DNA of 50,216 bases from Beijerinckiaceae bacterium (GCA_947456505.1 CANGTC010000010.1:1-50216); one strand, 5' to 3'. Counted from the stretch's first letter, positions 23,654 through 34,047 are shown. Translations and numbers: made by a program. The notes: generated by a model not told the origin, from the sequence alone.

Positions 23654-25034
23654 GCTCTTCCGCACCACCGTCTTCAAGCTCTCGCTTGTCTATCTCGTGG
23701 TCTTCGCCATTGGCGCGGGCCTCGTGCTGATGCGCGTGGGCATGAATGTGAAGGAGCTCTTCGACGATCAGATCGACCAGACCGTCGAGGCTGAAATCGC
23801 CGGCCTCTCCGAGCAATATCGGCGAGGAGGCATCAGAAGGCTCGTGGAGACGGTGGAGCGGCGCGCCAATCAGCCAGGCTCTTCACTCTATCTCGTGACG
23901 ACCTTTGCGGGCGAGCGCATCGCGGGCAATGTGGCGCAGTTGCCGGTTGGCGTTCTGGAGCGGCCGGGGCTGATCGAGACGCGCTATGCACGCACGGATG
24001 GCGTTGTGGCCGAACATCGCGCGCTGGCGCGGATCTTTCTTCTGCCCGGCGGTTTTCGCTTGCTGGTCGGGCGTGATCTGGAGGACAGGGAAGCCCTTCG
24101 GGGCCTTATGTTGCAGGCATTGCTCACTTCCCTTGGCTGGCTTGTCTTGATTGGCGCGGCGGGCGGCATTTTCGTCGCCATGCGCGTACTGCGTCGGGTG
24201 GACGCCATGAGCGCTTCGGCCCAGACCATCATGAGCGGCGATCTGGCGCAGCGTCTGCCGCGCACCGGCAGCGGCGATGAACTCGACCGCCTCGCCACCA
24301 GCCTCAACGCCATGCTGGAGCGTATCGGCGAATTGATGAAGGGGTTGCAGGAAGTCTCCGACAATATCGCCCATGACTTGAAGACGCCCCTGACGCGTTT
24401 GCGCAATGGCGTGGATGAAGCTTTGCGTAAGGCGCAATCACCGGACGACTATCGCGCTTGCCTTGAGAAGGTGGTCGAGGAATCCGAAGGACTGATCCGC
24501 GTCTTTGACGCTTTGCTCATGATCGCCCGGCTTGAATCGGGCGCGGCGCAGGAGGTCATGCAGGACTTTGACGTGGCCGAGGTCGCCCGCGATGTCGCCG
24601 AGCTTTATGACGCCGTCGCGGAAGAACAGGGCGTCATGCTGACGCTGGATGCGCAGGCGCCGCTGATGATGCGCGGTGGGCGGGAACTGATTGGCCAGGC
24701 TCTCGCCAATCTCGTCGATAACGCGATCAAATATGGATCGCCATGCGAAGCTGGCGCTCAGGCGGTCGTGAATGTAGCGGCGCGTCGTATCGGCGATCGT
24801 CTCGAACTTGTGGTCGCTGATCGGGGCCCAGGCGTTGCGGTCGAGGACCGCGCCCGCGTTCTGGAACGCTTTGTGCGGCTTGAGCGCTCACGCTCCCGGC
24901 CGGGTTCGGGGCTCGGTCTGTCGTTGGCGTCGGCGGTTGCGCGATTGCACCAGGGCGTTTTGCGGCTTGACGACAACGAACCGGGTTTGCGTGTGACGCT
25001 CGATCTGCCCATGGGAGAGGATCAGAAGCGATGA
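23637..25034 (+). CDS. sensor histidine kinase
   Basis: The 465-residue kinase has membrane helices at about 15-32 and 160-182 with a ~125-residue periplasmic region. A HAMP domain (RVLRRVDAMSASAQTIMSGDLAQRLP) leads to the H-box DNIAHDLKTPLTRLRN with His246. The ATPase boxes are ALANLVDNAIKYG, VADRGPGV and SGLGLSLASAV. It starts at GTG 23637 within the regulator gene. It ends in an ATGA overlap with glnE, so regulator, kinase and glnE appear to form one coupled unit. The signal is unknown; the position after degP suggests envelope stress. Confidence 0.9.
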   Translation: MTALGKLFRTTVFKLSLVYLVVFAIGAGLVLMRVGMNVKELFDDQIDQTVEAEIAGLSEQYRRGGIRRLVETVERRANQPGSSLYLVTTFAGERIAGNVAQLPVGVLERPGLIETRYARTDGVVAEHRALARIFLLPGGFRLLVGRDLEDREALRGLMLQALLTSLGWLVLIGAAGGIFVAMRVLRRVDAMSASAQTIMSGDLAQRLPRTGSGDELDRLATSLNAMLERIGELMKGLQEVSDNIAHDLKTPLTRLRNGVDEALRKAQSPDDYRACLEKVVEESEGLIRVFDALLMIARLESGAAQEVMQDFDVAEVARDVAELYDAVAEEQGVMLTLDAQAPLMMRGGRELIGQALANLVDNAIKYGSPCEAGAQAVVNVAARRIGDRLELVVADRGPGVAVEDRARVLERFVRLERSRSRPGSGLGLSLASAVARLHQGVLRLDDNEPGLRVTLDLPMGEDQKR

Positions 25035-27955
25035 CAAGGCGGCATGATTCACTCGCAGCGCGCCTGTGCAAGGCGCCGAAACCAGCGGATCTCCGGGCCG
25101 CGCGCTCCAGTCTCGCTAATCTTCTGGAAAATGAGGATAGCCTCGCGGCCCTGGCCCAGCAGTCTGCGGTGCGCGATGTACTGACTGGGATCGCTGATCA
25201 ATCGCCATTTTTATGGCGGCTTATGCGGCGAGATTCTGCGCGGTTGGCGAACTATTTTGAGCAAGCCCCAGAGGAGACCTTTGAAAAGCTGTTGTCGGGT
25301 ATGCGCAGGGATTGCGACGCCGCCGACAGCGAAGCGCATGTCATGCAAATATTGCGCATCGCCAAGCAGTCAGCGGCTCTCTTGATCGCGTTGGCGGATC
25401 TAGGGGGCGTCTGGGATGTCGTCGCCGTCACGCAGGCCCTCTCGCAATTCGCCGACGCGGCGGTATCCGGCGCTCTGCGCTATCTGCTGCGCACGGCCGC
25501 TCATGAGGGCAAGCTTGTGCTGCGGGATCTGCAGGATCCGGAGGCTGGTTGCGGCGTGGTGGTGCTCGCCATGGGCAAGCACGGCGCCTTTGAGCTCAAT
25601 TATTCCAGCGATATTGATCTGATCGTTTTTTTCGATCCGGAAACCTCCGCTGTTCCCGAGGGGCAGGAGCCTTCGATCCTGTTTGTGCGCATGACGCGCG
25701 CACTCGCAAAAATTCTACAAGAGCGCACTGGCGATGGTTATGTGTTGCGCGTCGATCTGCGCCTGCGTCCTGATCCCGGCTCCACGGCTGTAGCGATTTC
25801 GCTGCCTGCCGCCTTTTCCTATTATGAAATGCTCGGCCAGAACTGGGAGCGCGCGGCGCTGATCAAGGCGCGGCCGGTGGCAGGGGACAAGCCGCTGGGC
25901 GCCGCGCTGCTCGTCGAACTCGCACCCTTTATATGGCGAAAATATTTCGACTACGCGGCCATCGCCGACATTCACGCCATGAAACGGCAAATCCACGCGG
26001 TGCGCGGCCATGCGGAGGTGGCGGTCGCGGGCCACGATGTGAAGCTGGGACGTGGCGGCATTCGCGAAGTCGAGTTCTTCGTTCAGACCCAGCAGCTCAT
26101 CTTCGGTGGACGGCGCCTGCAACTGCGCGGCGCGCGAACCCTCGATATGTTGGCTGCCCTGCAGGCGGATGGATGGGTGACGCAGGAGGCGGTGGATGAT
26201 CTTGGCGCCGCATATAAATTTCTGCGCACCATCGAACATCGACTGCAAATGCTCGCGGATGAACAGACCCAGCGCTTGCCGTCTGATCTGCAGGCGCTCA
26301 CGCATTTCGCCAAATTCTGCGGCTATGCGACCGTATCCGCTTTCGAGAAGGCGCTGACGCGCCATCTCAGACTTGTTGAACGTCATTACGCCCGCCTGTT
26401 CGAACATGCGCCGGGGCTCGATGCGGGCGCGGGAAGTCTTGTCTTCACTGGCGTAACCGATGACCCCGAGACTCTGAAAACCCTTACAAAGCTGGGGTTC
26501 CAGGATCCTGCGCGCGCCGCAGAGACGATCCGAGGCTGGCATTTCGGCCGCAGGCCCGCCGTGCAGAGCCCACGCACGCGCGAGGTGTTGACGGAACTTG
26601 TGCCAGCCTTGCTGGACAGCTTTTCGGGCAGCGGCGACGCTGATGCGGCGCTTGACGCTTTTGACGCCGCTCTCATGCGCATGCCCGCCGCTGTGGAATT
26701 GTTTTCCATCCTGCGCGCCAACGACAGCGTGCGCGATCTCTTTGGCGATATTCTGGGCGGGGCGCCCAGGCTGGCGCGCGCGGTCGCCATGCGTCCCCAT
26801 CTGCTCGACGCCGCCATTGATCCAGCTTCGTTGCAGGCGCCTGCCGATGAGACTGCCTATGGCGTACGTGTCGGCGCCTTGCTGGAGGCTTCGCGCACTA
26901 CCGAAGAGTTTCTTGATGGCATGCGCGATCTTGCGCAAGAAGAGATGTTCCTGATCGGCGTACGAACCCTTTCGCATATTCTCGATCCCCTTGACGCCGG
27001 GCGCGCCTATGCGGCTTTGGCCGGCTCTGTTGTGCGTGCATGTCTCGCGCATGTGGGCCGCGCTTTTTCAAACGAATATGGCCAAGTGCCCGGCGGTCGT
27101 TGCGTAGTGCTCGCCATGGGCAAGTTCGGATCGCGTGAAATGACTGCGGCCTCCGATCTTGATCTCGTGTTGATCTATGATTTTGATGAGGCCCAGCCGG
27201 AATCCGAGGGCGCCCGGCGGCTGCACGCCACACAATATTACACGCGCCTGACCCAGCGCCTCATTTCCTCGCTGACCGTGGCCACGCGGCGGGGCCGGCT
27301 TTATGATGTCGACATGCGTCTGCGCCCCTCGGGCGGGCAGGGGCCGGCGGCGACGCAGATGCGAAGCTTCGCAGCCTATCAATTGCAGGAGGCGGAGACC
27401 TGGGAACATATGGCGCTTACGCGAGCGCGGGTTGTCGCAGGCGATGCATCTCTGGGCGCAGAGCTTGAAGCAGCCATCGCCATCGTATTGCGTCAGCCAC
27501 GCAATGCGGAGGCTATACGAAAGTCCGTTCGCGAGATGCGCGCGATGATCGCGCAGGAAAAGGGCGAGAGCGATCCCTGGGATTTGAAGCTGGCGGCTGG
27601 TGGCGTGATTGATATCGAGTTCATCGCGCAATATCTGGCCCTGCGCTATGGGGCGGTCCATTCAGAAATTCTCGCGGTTGAGACGGCGCGGACGCTTGCC
27701 ACAGCAGGACATTTGGCCCTTGTCGCCCCAGATGACGCCGACCGTTTGGTTGAGGCGCATCGTCTCTACTCGACGGTGACGCAAATGATGAGGCTGACGA
27801 TCGAGGGCGCTTTTGATCCGGGCAAGGTCGCAGGCGGAGTCTTGCGGCGTATCGCCGCCGCCGCCGCCGATTGTCCCGATTTTCCCCGCCTTGAACGTCA
27901 ACTCATGGAAACGCGCGCATCTGTACGCGCCCTGTTTCATCAGTTGATGGATTGA
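25031..27955 (+). CDS. glnE: bifunctional glutamine synthetase adenylyltransferase / deadenylylase GlnE
   Basis: The 974-residue enzyme adds AMP to glutamine synthetase or removes it, in response to PII and glutamine. It shows the duplicated nucleotidyltransferase design. The N-terminal (deadenylylase) domain has MGKHGAFELNYSSDIDLIVF with Asp194/Asp196, and LRVDLRLRPDPGS. The C-terminal (adenylylase) domain has MGKFGSREMTAASDLDLVLIYDFD at about 695-720 and YDVDMRLRPSGGQGP. Helical GlnD-PII-type linkers lie between (RGGIREVEFFVQTQQLIFGG). Length is normal. It starts in the ATGA shared with the upstream kinase and converges on the next gene with a four-base gap. Confidence 0.97.
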   Translation: MTRRHDSLAARLCKAPKPADLRAARSSLANLLENEDSLAALAQQSAVRDVLTGIADQSPFLWRLMRRDSARLANYFEQAPEETFEKLLSGMRRDCDAADSEAHVMQILRIAKQSAALLIALADLGGVWDVVAVTQALSQFADAAVSGALRYLLRTAAHEGKLVLRDLQDPEAGCGVVVLAMGKHGAFELNYSSDIDLIVFFDPETSAVPEGQEPSILFVRMTRALAKILQERTGDGYVLRVDLRLRPDPGSTAVAISLPAAFSYYEMLGQNWERAALIKARPVAGDKPLGAALLVELAPFIWRKYFDYAAIADIHAMKRQIHAVRGHAEVAVAGHDVKLGRGGIREVEFFVQTQQLIFGGRRLQLRGARTLDMLAALQADGWVTQEAVDDLGAAYKFLRTIEHRLQMLADEQTQRLPSDLQALTHFAKFCGYATVSAFEKALTRHLRLVERHYARLFEHAPGLDAGAGSLVFTGVTDDPETLKTLTKLGFQDPARAAETIRGWHFGRRPAVQSPRTREVLTELVPALLDSFSGSGDADAALDAFDAALMRMPAAVELFSILRANDSVRDLFGDILGGAPRLARAVAMRPHLLDAAIDPASLQAPADETAYGVRVGALLEASRTTEEFLDGMRDLAQEEMFLIGVRTLSHILDPLDAGRAYAALAGSVVRACLAHVGRAFSNEYGQVPGGRCVVLAMGKFGSREMTAASDLDLVLIYDFDEAQPESEGARRLHATQYYTRLTQRLISSLTVATRRGRLYDVDMRLRPSGGQGPAATQMRSFAAYQLQEAETWEHMALTRARVVAGDASLGAELEAAIAIVLRQPRNAEAIRKSVREMRAMIAQEKGESDPWDLKLAAGGVIDIEFIAQYLALRYGAVHSEILAVETARTLATAGHLALVAPDDADRLVEAHRLYSTVTQMMRLTIEGAFDPGKVAGGVLRRIAAAAADCPDFPRLERQLMETRASVRALFHQLMD

Positions 27956-27959
27956 GCCC

Positions 27960-30275
27960 TCAGGCGGCCCGTTCGTCTGGTTTTTCGGGTAAGGCCAGCG
28001 AGAGAGTGGGCGCCGATATGGGGAGTTGAACGCACACGATCGTGCCCGCGCCGACGGTGCTGCGAACGTGCAGCGCGCCGCCATGCAATTCAACAAGCGA
28101 ACGCGCGATGGCGAGGCCAAGGCCTGAGCCACGCATCCCATTTTCAAGGGGAGTGTCGATCTGCTCGAAGGGCCGACCGACGCGCGCGAGGGCTTCGGGG
28201 GCCATGCCTGCGCCGGTGTCTTCGACATAGATATTCACGGTGTCGTTCATGATGCGCGTGCGCAGGGTCACGGCGCCGCCTTCGGGCGTATATTTCACCG
28301 CATTGCGCAGCAGACTGGTGAGGACCTTGTGCAACTGTTCGCGGTCGCCGCTGAAGGATTGTTCGCTCACCGTCTCGGCCGTCAGCGCAACGCCCTTGGC
28401 CTCGGCGGCGCTTTGCAATTCCTGGATGCTGGCGCTGATCATCTCGCCGAGATCGAGCGTCTCGCGCTCCAGCCTCAGACGGCCCGCCTCGATGCGCGAC
28501 ATATCCAGCACATCTGAGATGACGGACAGCAGGCTTTCGCCGCTCTTGCGAATATGGGTGCAATAATCAACATAGCGCTCATTGCCGAGGGCGCCGAAAG
28601 TTTCGTGCTCCATCAGTTCGGAGAAGCCAATGATCGCGTTCAGAGGCGTGCGCAGCTCATGGCTCATATTGGCCAGGAATTCGGACTTCGCACGGTTGGC
28701 GCTTTCGGCTTCCGCCTTTTGTTCCAGATAGCGTTCGGCGAGATCGGAAAGTTGTGCCGCTTGCACTTCCAGCGTCTGGCGTGACCTGCGCAAGTCGGCC
28801 ACCGTAGCCATCAGCCTGCGCTCGGATTCCAGCAATTGCTCTTCATGGCGCTTGAGCGTGGTGATGTCGGTGCCGACAGAAACATAGCCGCCGTCCTTGG
28901 TGCGGCGTTCGTTGATCTGCAGCCAGCGGCCATCGGCGAGGCGCGCTTCATAGGTGCGGGCGCCGGCTTGCGGGCGCTCGCCGATGGGCACTTGCGCGCG
29001 CACGAGCAGCGGCGTCGCCAGCGACATGACTTCGTGGTAGGGCAAGCCCGGAGAGACCGCTTCAACCGGAAGATTGTGCAGGCGCTGGAACTTCGAATTG
29101 CACATCACCAGTTGATTGTCGGCGTCCCAGAGCACGAAGGCTTCGGAAACCGTCTCAATGGCGTCGCGCAGACGCAGATCTGCGGTGGCGGAGCGTTCTG
29201 CAAGCGCTTTCTGGTCGGTGATGTCGACGGCGATGCCCACGAGATGGGCTGACTGATGATGTTCATCGAGGACGATTTCGGCGCGGGCCCGCACCCAGAT
29301 CCACTCTCCCGCGCCATTGCGAAGGCGGAAGGTGTGGTCAATGGCGTTCGATCCGGAAGAGGAGAGGGTTTCGGCGATTGTGTTAAGATCGCCATCCTGT
29401 GGATGGATCAAGCTGTTAACATCGCCGCAGGAAAGATATCCGTCGCCTGGCGTCAGCCCGAGTATTTCATACATGGAGGGCGACCAGTAGATCCGGCCTC
29501 GCGCCAGATCCCAATCCCACAAACCGCAGTGACCTCTGCTAAGCGCCTTTGTCATGCGGTCGCGCAGGGTCTCAAAGGCCAGTTCGGATTTGCGTGTTGC
29601 GCCTGCTTGCCAGGCGTAGCCGCCAGCCGCGAGGGCCAGAATGGCGGCGGTGAAAAGCAACAGCATGTTGGCGCGCAACACGGTGGCGCGCCAATCATAC
29701 AGCACCCCGCTGATCGGGTGAATGACCGCGACCTGCCCAAGGGGCGTGCGCAGGCTTCTCACCGCGCCCAGCGCTTCGCCACCATCCGCCAATACGATAC
29801 GCAGAGCGCCAGCTTTTTCGGCGAAGGTGACCAGGGGTTGGCCGGTGCCGAGTTGATCAGCCAACAAACCAGTCTTGCCGGAGCCTCTTGGAAGGTTGGC
29901 GACGATTTGGCCAGCGCCATCGCTCACCAGAATATAGCGTTCACGGGTCAACACCCGCTCCGGCAATGCGCGCTCAAGGATCGACTGGTCGAGGGTGGTG
30001 GCATGGTTCGCGTTGATCTCTGCGGCGACGGTCGCCGCGATCAGTTCGAGTTCGCCCTGCGCGTCCATGATGGTTTGTTCGCGGGCCCGCACGGTTTGCA
30101 GAGCGGCGATGATGAGAATGGTCAGCAAAAAGAGCCCGACGCCAGCGGGAACGGCGCGTTGGGCCCAGCGGTCGCGATTCATCGCCCGCTTCAAGGCGGT
30201 GATGTTCACTATTCGCGCAAGATATCGCAACGCGTCCGTTCGCACGGATGCATTGGCTGCGTTTGCACGCGCCAT
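27960..30275 (-). CDS. membrane-bound PAS-domain sensor histidine kinase (PleC/DivJ-like)
   Basis: The 771-residue protein has two membrane helices (about 42-62 and 200-222) bracketing an extracytoplasmic region. A PAS domain lies at about 240-355 (GLWDWDLARGRIYWSPSMYEILGL, VGIAVDITDQKAL), a second PAS at about 365-475 (VSEAFVLWDADNQLV), then a coiled coil (500-530). The kinase core has SHELRTPLNAIIGFSELM with His539, RNAVKYTPEGG, VEDTGAGM and GSGLGLAIARSLVELHGG. The H-box with FGALGNERYVDYCTHIRKSGESLL is characteristic of the PleC/DivJ/PdhS group of alphaproteobacterial cell-cycle kinases. No response regulator lies next to it. ATG at 30273-30275 follows GAGGGGG. Confidence 0.9.
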   Translation of the reverse strand: MARANAANASVRTDALRYLARIVNITALKRAMNRDRWAQRAVPAGVGLFLLTILIIAALQTVRAREQTIMDAQGELELIAATVAAEINANHATTLDQSILERALPERVLTRERYILVSDGAGQIVANLPRGSGKTGLLADQLGTGQPLVTFAEKAGALRIVLADGGEALGAVRSLRTPLGQVAVIHPISGVLYDWRATVLRANMLLLFTAAILALAAGGYAWQAGATRKSELAFETLRDRMTKALSRGHCGLWDWDLARGRIYWSPSMYEILGLTPGDGYLSCGDVNSLIHPQDGDLNTIAETLSSSGSNAIDHTFRLRNGAGEWIWVRARAEIVLDEHHQSAHLVGIAVDITDQKALAERSATADLRLRDAIETVSEAFVLWDADNQLVMCNSKFQRLHNLPVEAVSPGLPYHEVMSLATPLLVRAQVPIGERPQAGARTYEARLADGRWLQINERRTKDGGYVSVGTDITTLKRHEEQLLESERRLMATVADLRRSRQTLEVQAAQLSDLAERYLEQKAEAESANRAKSEFLANMSHELRTPLNAIIGFSELMEHETFGALGNERYVDYCTHIRKSGESLLSVISDVLDMSRIEAGRLRLERETLDLGEMISASIQELQSAAEAKGVALTAETVSEQSFSGDREQLHKVLTSLLRNAVKYTPEGGAVTLRTRIMNDTVNIYVEDTGAGMAPEALARVGRPFEQIDTPLENGMRGSGLGLAIARSLVELHGGALHVRSTVGAGTIVCVQLPISAPTLSLALPEKPDERAA

Positions 30276-30482
30276 CAGGCCCCCTCGAAACTTAAGTCGA
30301 TCCGAGGGAAATGTGCCGCATCACCCTCGAATCACTTTCAGTTGAATCCGATTGGGGATTTTTGTCCAGAGGTTAACGTAACGTTGCGTAAATTAAATTT
30401 TTTGCAGTGCGCCAAAGCATCAGTCTCGCTGCTGAAAAGTGAACGAAAGGAGTCCAAATGCTTTGGGCGGAGGTTGCGCGCG

Positions 30483-33146
30483 TCAAGCGAGCGAACGGTC
30501 GACGATATCGCGGACATCGGGGGAGAGACCTTGCACTGCGGCGACACGCTCCAGGGCCGCCTGCGCCATGGAGCGGCGGGTCGCCTCCATGGATCGCCAG
30601 GTCCTGAATGCGGCGAGCAGGCGCGCTGCGACTTGCGGATTGCGGCTGTCGAGCTCCATCACCACGGAGGCGATCAGATCGTAGCCACGCCCGTCAGCGG
30701 CGTGGAACTGGGTGAGATTGGCTGCGAAGCTGCCGATCAGGGAGCGCAAGCGGTTGGGGTTGGCATAGGTGAAGGCGTGGTGCTGCATGAGCGCCCGAAC
30801 GCGATCATAGGTGGCCGCTTCCGGAATCAGCCCTTGCAGGGCGAACCATTTGTCGATGACGAGGGGATCTGAGGCGTGGGAACGATAGAAGGTCTCGAGG
30901 GCCTGCTCGCGCGGGTCTCCGGGCAGCGTCGATAATACGCCAAGCGCGCCGAACTGGTCGGTCATGTTGTGAGCCGACTGGAACTGGCGCATGGCGATTT
31001 CGGCGCCGGTCTTGGCGTCTCCGGTCGCAATCAGATCAAGGGCCGCATTGCGCAGCGCCCGCGCCCCGGCGCTGCGGGCGTCCGGCGAATAGGGGGCGTT
31101 GGTGGAGAGCGCCTCGTAAACCCTGAGCAGGGCGGGCTGTAACTGGGCTCCGATGCTCCGACGCAGCTCGCGGCGCGCCATATGTATGGCGTCCGGGTCC
31201 ACATCCGAATTGATCTCGCGGGCGATGTCGGCTTCTGCGGGCAGGCTGATCGCCTGCGCGGTGAACGCCGGGTCGCTGGCGAAGAGATCAAGCACGCTGC
31301 CGATGGCCTGCGGGAAGCGCTTGTCGAGGACTGGCAATCCGCCAGCGCGGATGGTGGCGACCGATGACGTCAGCAGGCGTGTCGCATAGGTCTGGATCGC
31401 TTGCCAGCGGTTGAAGAGATCGCTGTCGCGCGCAGCGAGGGTCAAGAGGTCTTCCGCAGAGGTGTCCAGCTCCAGTTTCACCGGCGCCGAGAAACCGCGC
31501 AGCACGGAAGGCACCGGCCGTTCGGGTACATTCTGGAATATGATGCGGCGTGTGCTGGCGCTCAGTTCGAAAATGCCGTTGGCGCATTCATGCAGGCTGG
31601 CGCCGCCATCCTCCCCCGGCGCCTTGGCGACGAGCGGCAGGTCGCCGCCAGAGCCAACAAGACCAAGCGCCACCGGAAGGACGAGAGGCTGCTTCTCGGG
31701 CTGACCGGGCGTCGGCGCCGTTGTTTGAGCCAGCGTCAGCGTGAAGGTCCTCGCGTTGGCGTCATAGGCGCTGGATACCGTAAGGAGCGGCGTGCCAGCT
31801 TGCGAGTACCAGCGCATGAAATGGGTGAGATCCCGTCCCGAGGCTTCAGCGAAGCAGGCGATGAAGTCCTCCACTGTTGCCGCCATGCCGTCGCAGCGTG
31901 TAAAGTAAAGGTCCATGCCCCTGCGGAAGGCTTCAGCGCCAATCAGCACCTTGAGCATGCGGATGACCTCGGCGCCCTTTTCATAGATGGTCGGCGTATA
32001 GAAATTGTTGATCTCGAGATAGGTCTCGGGCCGCACATTATGCGCCAGCGGACCGCCATCTTCCGGAAACTGGGCGGCGCGCAGGGCGCGGACGTCCGCG
32101 ATGCGCTTGACCGGGCGCGAGCGCTGGTCCGAGGAGAATTCCTGATCGCGGAAAACGGTCAGCCCCTCCTTGAGGCAGAGCTGGAACCAGTCGCGGCAAG
32201 TGATGCGGTTGCCGGTCCAGTTGTGGAAGTATTCATGGGCGATCACGCCCTCGATATGGGCGTAGTCGAGATCCGTTGCGGTTTGCGGCAGGGCCAGCAC
32301 ATATTTGTCGTTGAAGATGTTGAGGCCCTTGTTCTCCATCGCGCCCATGTTGAAGTCGGAAACGGCGACGATGTTGAACACATCCAGATCATACTCGCGA
32401 CCGAAGACCTCTTCATCCCAGCGCATGGAGCGTTTCAGCGCATCCATCGCATAGGCGGCGCGCGGCTCCTTGCCATGTTCCACATAGATGCCGAGGTTCA
32501 CCTCGCGCCCTGACATGGTCTTAAATTTGTCATGGATGGAGCCGAGGTCGCCGCCCACCAGCGCGAAGAGATAGCAAGGCTTGGGATGGGGATCATGCCA
32601 GATGGCGAAGTGCCGCGAGGTCCCGGGGATGTCGCCGCTTTCGACCAGATTGCCATTGCCCAGCAGCACCGGCGCCTGCGCTTTCTCCGCCTCGATGCGC
32701 GTCGTGTAGACGCTCAGCACGTCCGGCCGGTCGAGGAAATAGGTGATTCGCCGGAAACCTTCAGCTTCGCATTGGGTGCAATAAGCGGAGCCCGAGCGAT
32801 AAAGCCCCATGAGTTGCGTATTGGCGGAGGGGTCCACCAATGTTTCCATGATCAACTCGAAGGCCCTGCGCGGTGGTTGCGTGATGGTGAGGCGATCAGG
32901 ACTGACTAAGTCAGGCGACAGCGCCAGCGCGGCGCCGTCAAGAAAGATTGCGCTCGCCTTGAGCCCATCGCCATCAAGCACAAGCGGCGCGTCAGGACGG
33001 CCCAGGGGATTGGGGCGAATCGAGAGCCGCGCGCGCACATGGGTTGCGCTCAGATGCAGCCTTATATCGAGATCGACCGAATCGATCAGATAATCGGGTG
33101 CGCGATAGTCGCTCAGGCGGACGGGCTGTGCAGTATCGGTGCGCAT
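30483..33146 (-). CDS. pepN: aminopeptidase N (M1 family)
   Basis: The 887-residue zinc aminopeptidase removes N-terminal residues from peptides in the cytosol. It has the substrate motif GAMEN (about 268-272) and the zinc site HEYFH (His304, Glu305, His308) with the third ligand Glu327 in LKEGLTVFRDQEFSSD. The C-terminal domain is the helical DUF3458-type of bacterial PepN, ending QGLSPDVRDIVDRSLA. The start at 33144-33146 is fixed by AAGGAGA at proper spacing. The 18-residue upstream extension (ATG at 33200) has no ribosome site. It is a single gene, with ~210 bases to the kinase and ~295 to the TetR gene, where nothing is recognised. Confidence 0.95.
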   Translation of the reverse strand: MRTDTAQPVRLSDYRAPDYLIDSVDLDIRLHLSATHVRARLSIRPNPLGRPDAPLVLDGDGLKASAIFLDGAALALSPDLVSPDRLTITQPPRRAFELIMETLVDPSANTQLMGLYRSGSAYCTQCEAEGFRRITYFLDRPDVLSVYTTRIEAEKAQAPVLLGNGNLVESGDIPGTSRHFAIWHDPHPKPCYLFALVGGDLGSIHDKFKTMSGREVNLGIYVEHGKEPRAAYAMDALKRSMRWDEEVFGREYDLDVFNIVAVSDFNMGAMENKGLNIFNDKYVLALPQTATDLDYAHIEGVIAHEYFHNWTGNRITCRDWFQLCLKEGLTVFRDQEFSSDQRSRPVKRIADVRALRAAQFPEDGGPLAHNVRPETYLEINNFYTPTIYEKGAEVIRMLKVLIGAEAFRRGMDLYFTRCDGMAATVEDFIACFAEASGRDLTHFMRWYSQAGTPLLTVSSAYDANARTFTLTLAQTTAPTPGQPEKQPLVLPVALGLVGSGGDLPLVAKAPGEDGGASLHECANGIFELSASTRRIIFQNVPERPVPSVLRGFSAPVKLELDTSAEDLLTLAARDSDLFNRWQAIQTYATRLLTSSVATIRAGGLPVLDKRFPQAIGSVLDLFASDPAFTAQAISLPAEADIAREINSDVDPDAIHMARRELRRSIGAQLQPALLRVYEALSTNAPYSPDARSAGARALRNAALDLIATGDAKTGAEIAMRQFQSAHNMTDQFGALGVLSTLPGDPREQALETFYRSHASDPLVIDKWFALQGLIPEAATYDRVRALMQHHAFTYANPNRLRSLIGSFAANLTQFHAADGRGYDLIASVVMELDSRNPQVAARLLAAFRTWRSMEATRRSMAQAALERVAAVQGLSPDVRDIVDRSLA

Positions 33147-33440
33147 GGGCAGGCTCTCCTTGGTGAAGGAGGTTATGACGCTTTGAGGGGCCCGCGCCAA
33201 GGGGGCATGGCTGCTCTACCCAGAGGACCCTAACCGGAGTTGCGCCCATTCGCGCATAGGGAGGGGCGCGTTGAGGGCTGGCTGAAGTCACGCCTGAGGT
33301 TACGCGAATCAATCAATAGCTCATTCGTGCTGAGGGCGACATCTCCAGCTGCGCGTTTGGGTGTTTGAACATGCCGGTCCTTGTTTCTGAGCGATGGTCT
33401 CGCAGATGTGATCGCCGCTTTGTCGCCGCCTCACTCCCCC

Positions 33441-34046
33441 TCATGTCGAGCTGGACCTGAACCGTAGCGCTCGCAAGGCGGCGCTCGCCAACTCGGGGGC
33501 CCGGCTGCGCATGGGGCCGGGCAAGCGTCCATAGAGTTTGAAGACACAGGGTTGCAGCACTGCGCCCAGAGCCATGGCGGCGGCCAGATCGCAGTCTTCG
33601 ATCTCGATGGCGCCAATCGCATGAGCCTGACGCATGATCGCCCGCAGGGCTTCCACCGCATTGGCCTCGTCGTGCACGTAGCGCAGATGGGCATGCTGAT
33701 TGATAAGGATGAAGCTGAACACATCCGGCGCATCGTCGAAGAGGCCACAAAGCAGATCGACCAGCGCAGTCACCATGTCGGTGAAGGGCAGGACGCGCGC
33801 GCCAATCTCTTCTATGCTGCGCGCCAGCTCGCCGTAATGGGCGGCGAACAACTCGGCTGCAATTTCTTCCTTCGACGTGAAATAGCGATAGAGCGCGGCG
33901 TCCGCGACGCCTACCGCCATCGCAAGATCGCGGATCGTGGTTCCTTCGACGCCCTTTTGCGCGAATAGCCGCAGCGCTTGCTTCTCTATGCTGGCGCGCG
34001 TGCTGACGCCGTTGCGGGTTCTTGTGGTTTGTGGGGCGCTTGTCAT
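33441..34046 (-). CDS. TetR/AcrR-family transcriptional regulator
   Basis: The 201-residue repressor has the family helix-turn-helix at about 18-65 (RASIEKQALRLFAQKGVEGTTIRDLAMAVGVADAALYRYFTSKEEI) and a helical ligand domain of no assigned subfamily. Its start (34044-34046) lies one base past the stop of the upstream acyltransferase-ligase gene, behind GGGAG, so the two are co-transcribed. The palindrome in that operon's promoter (37493-37506) is its probable operator. This suggests a feedback loop in which a fatty acid or acyl-CoA relieves repression. The ligand is an inference from the partner gene. Confidence 0.9.
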   Translation of the reverse strand: MTSAPQTTRTRNGVSTRASIEKQALRLFAQKGVEGTTIRDLAMAVGVADAALYRYFTSKEEIAAELFAAHYGELARSIEEIGARVLPFTDMVTALVDLLCGLFDDAPDVFSFILINQHAHLRYVHDEANAVEALRAIMRQAHAIGAIEIEDCDLAAAMALGAVLQPCVFKLYGRLPGPMRSRAPELASAALRALRFRSSST

Positions 34047-34047
34047 T

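Noticed and set aside
29256-30872. 538-residue open frame antisense to the PAS kinase and the 3' end of pepN
   Set aside because: It crosses two real genes and an intergenic gap and has no recognisable domain.
33147-33440. 294-base gap between pepN and the TetR gene as a possible small gene or ncRNA
   Set aside because: No frame with a ribosome site, no strong hairpin or terminator; I see nothing in it that can be supported.
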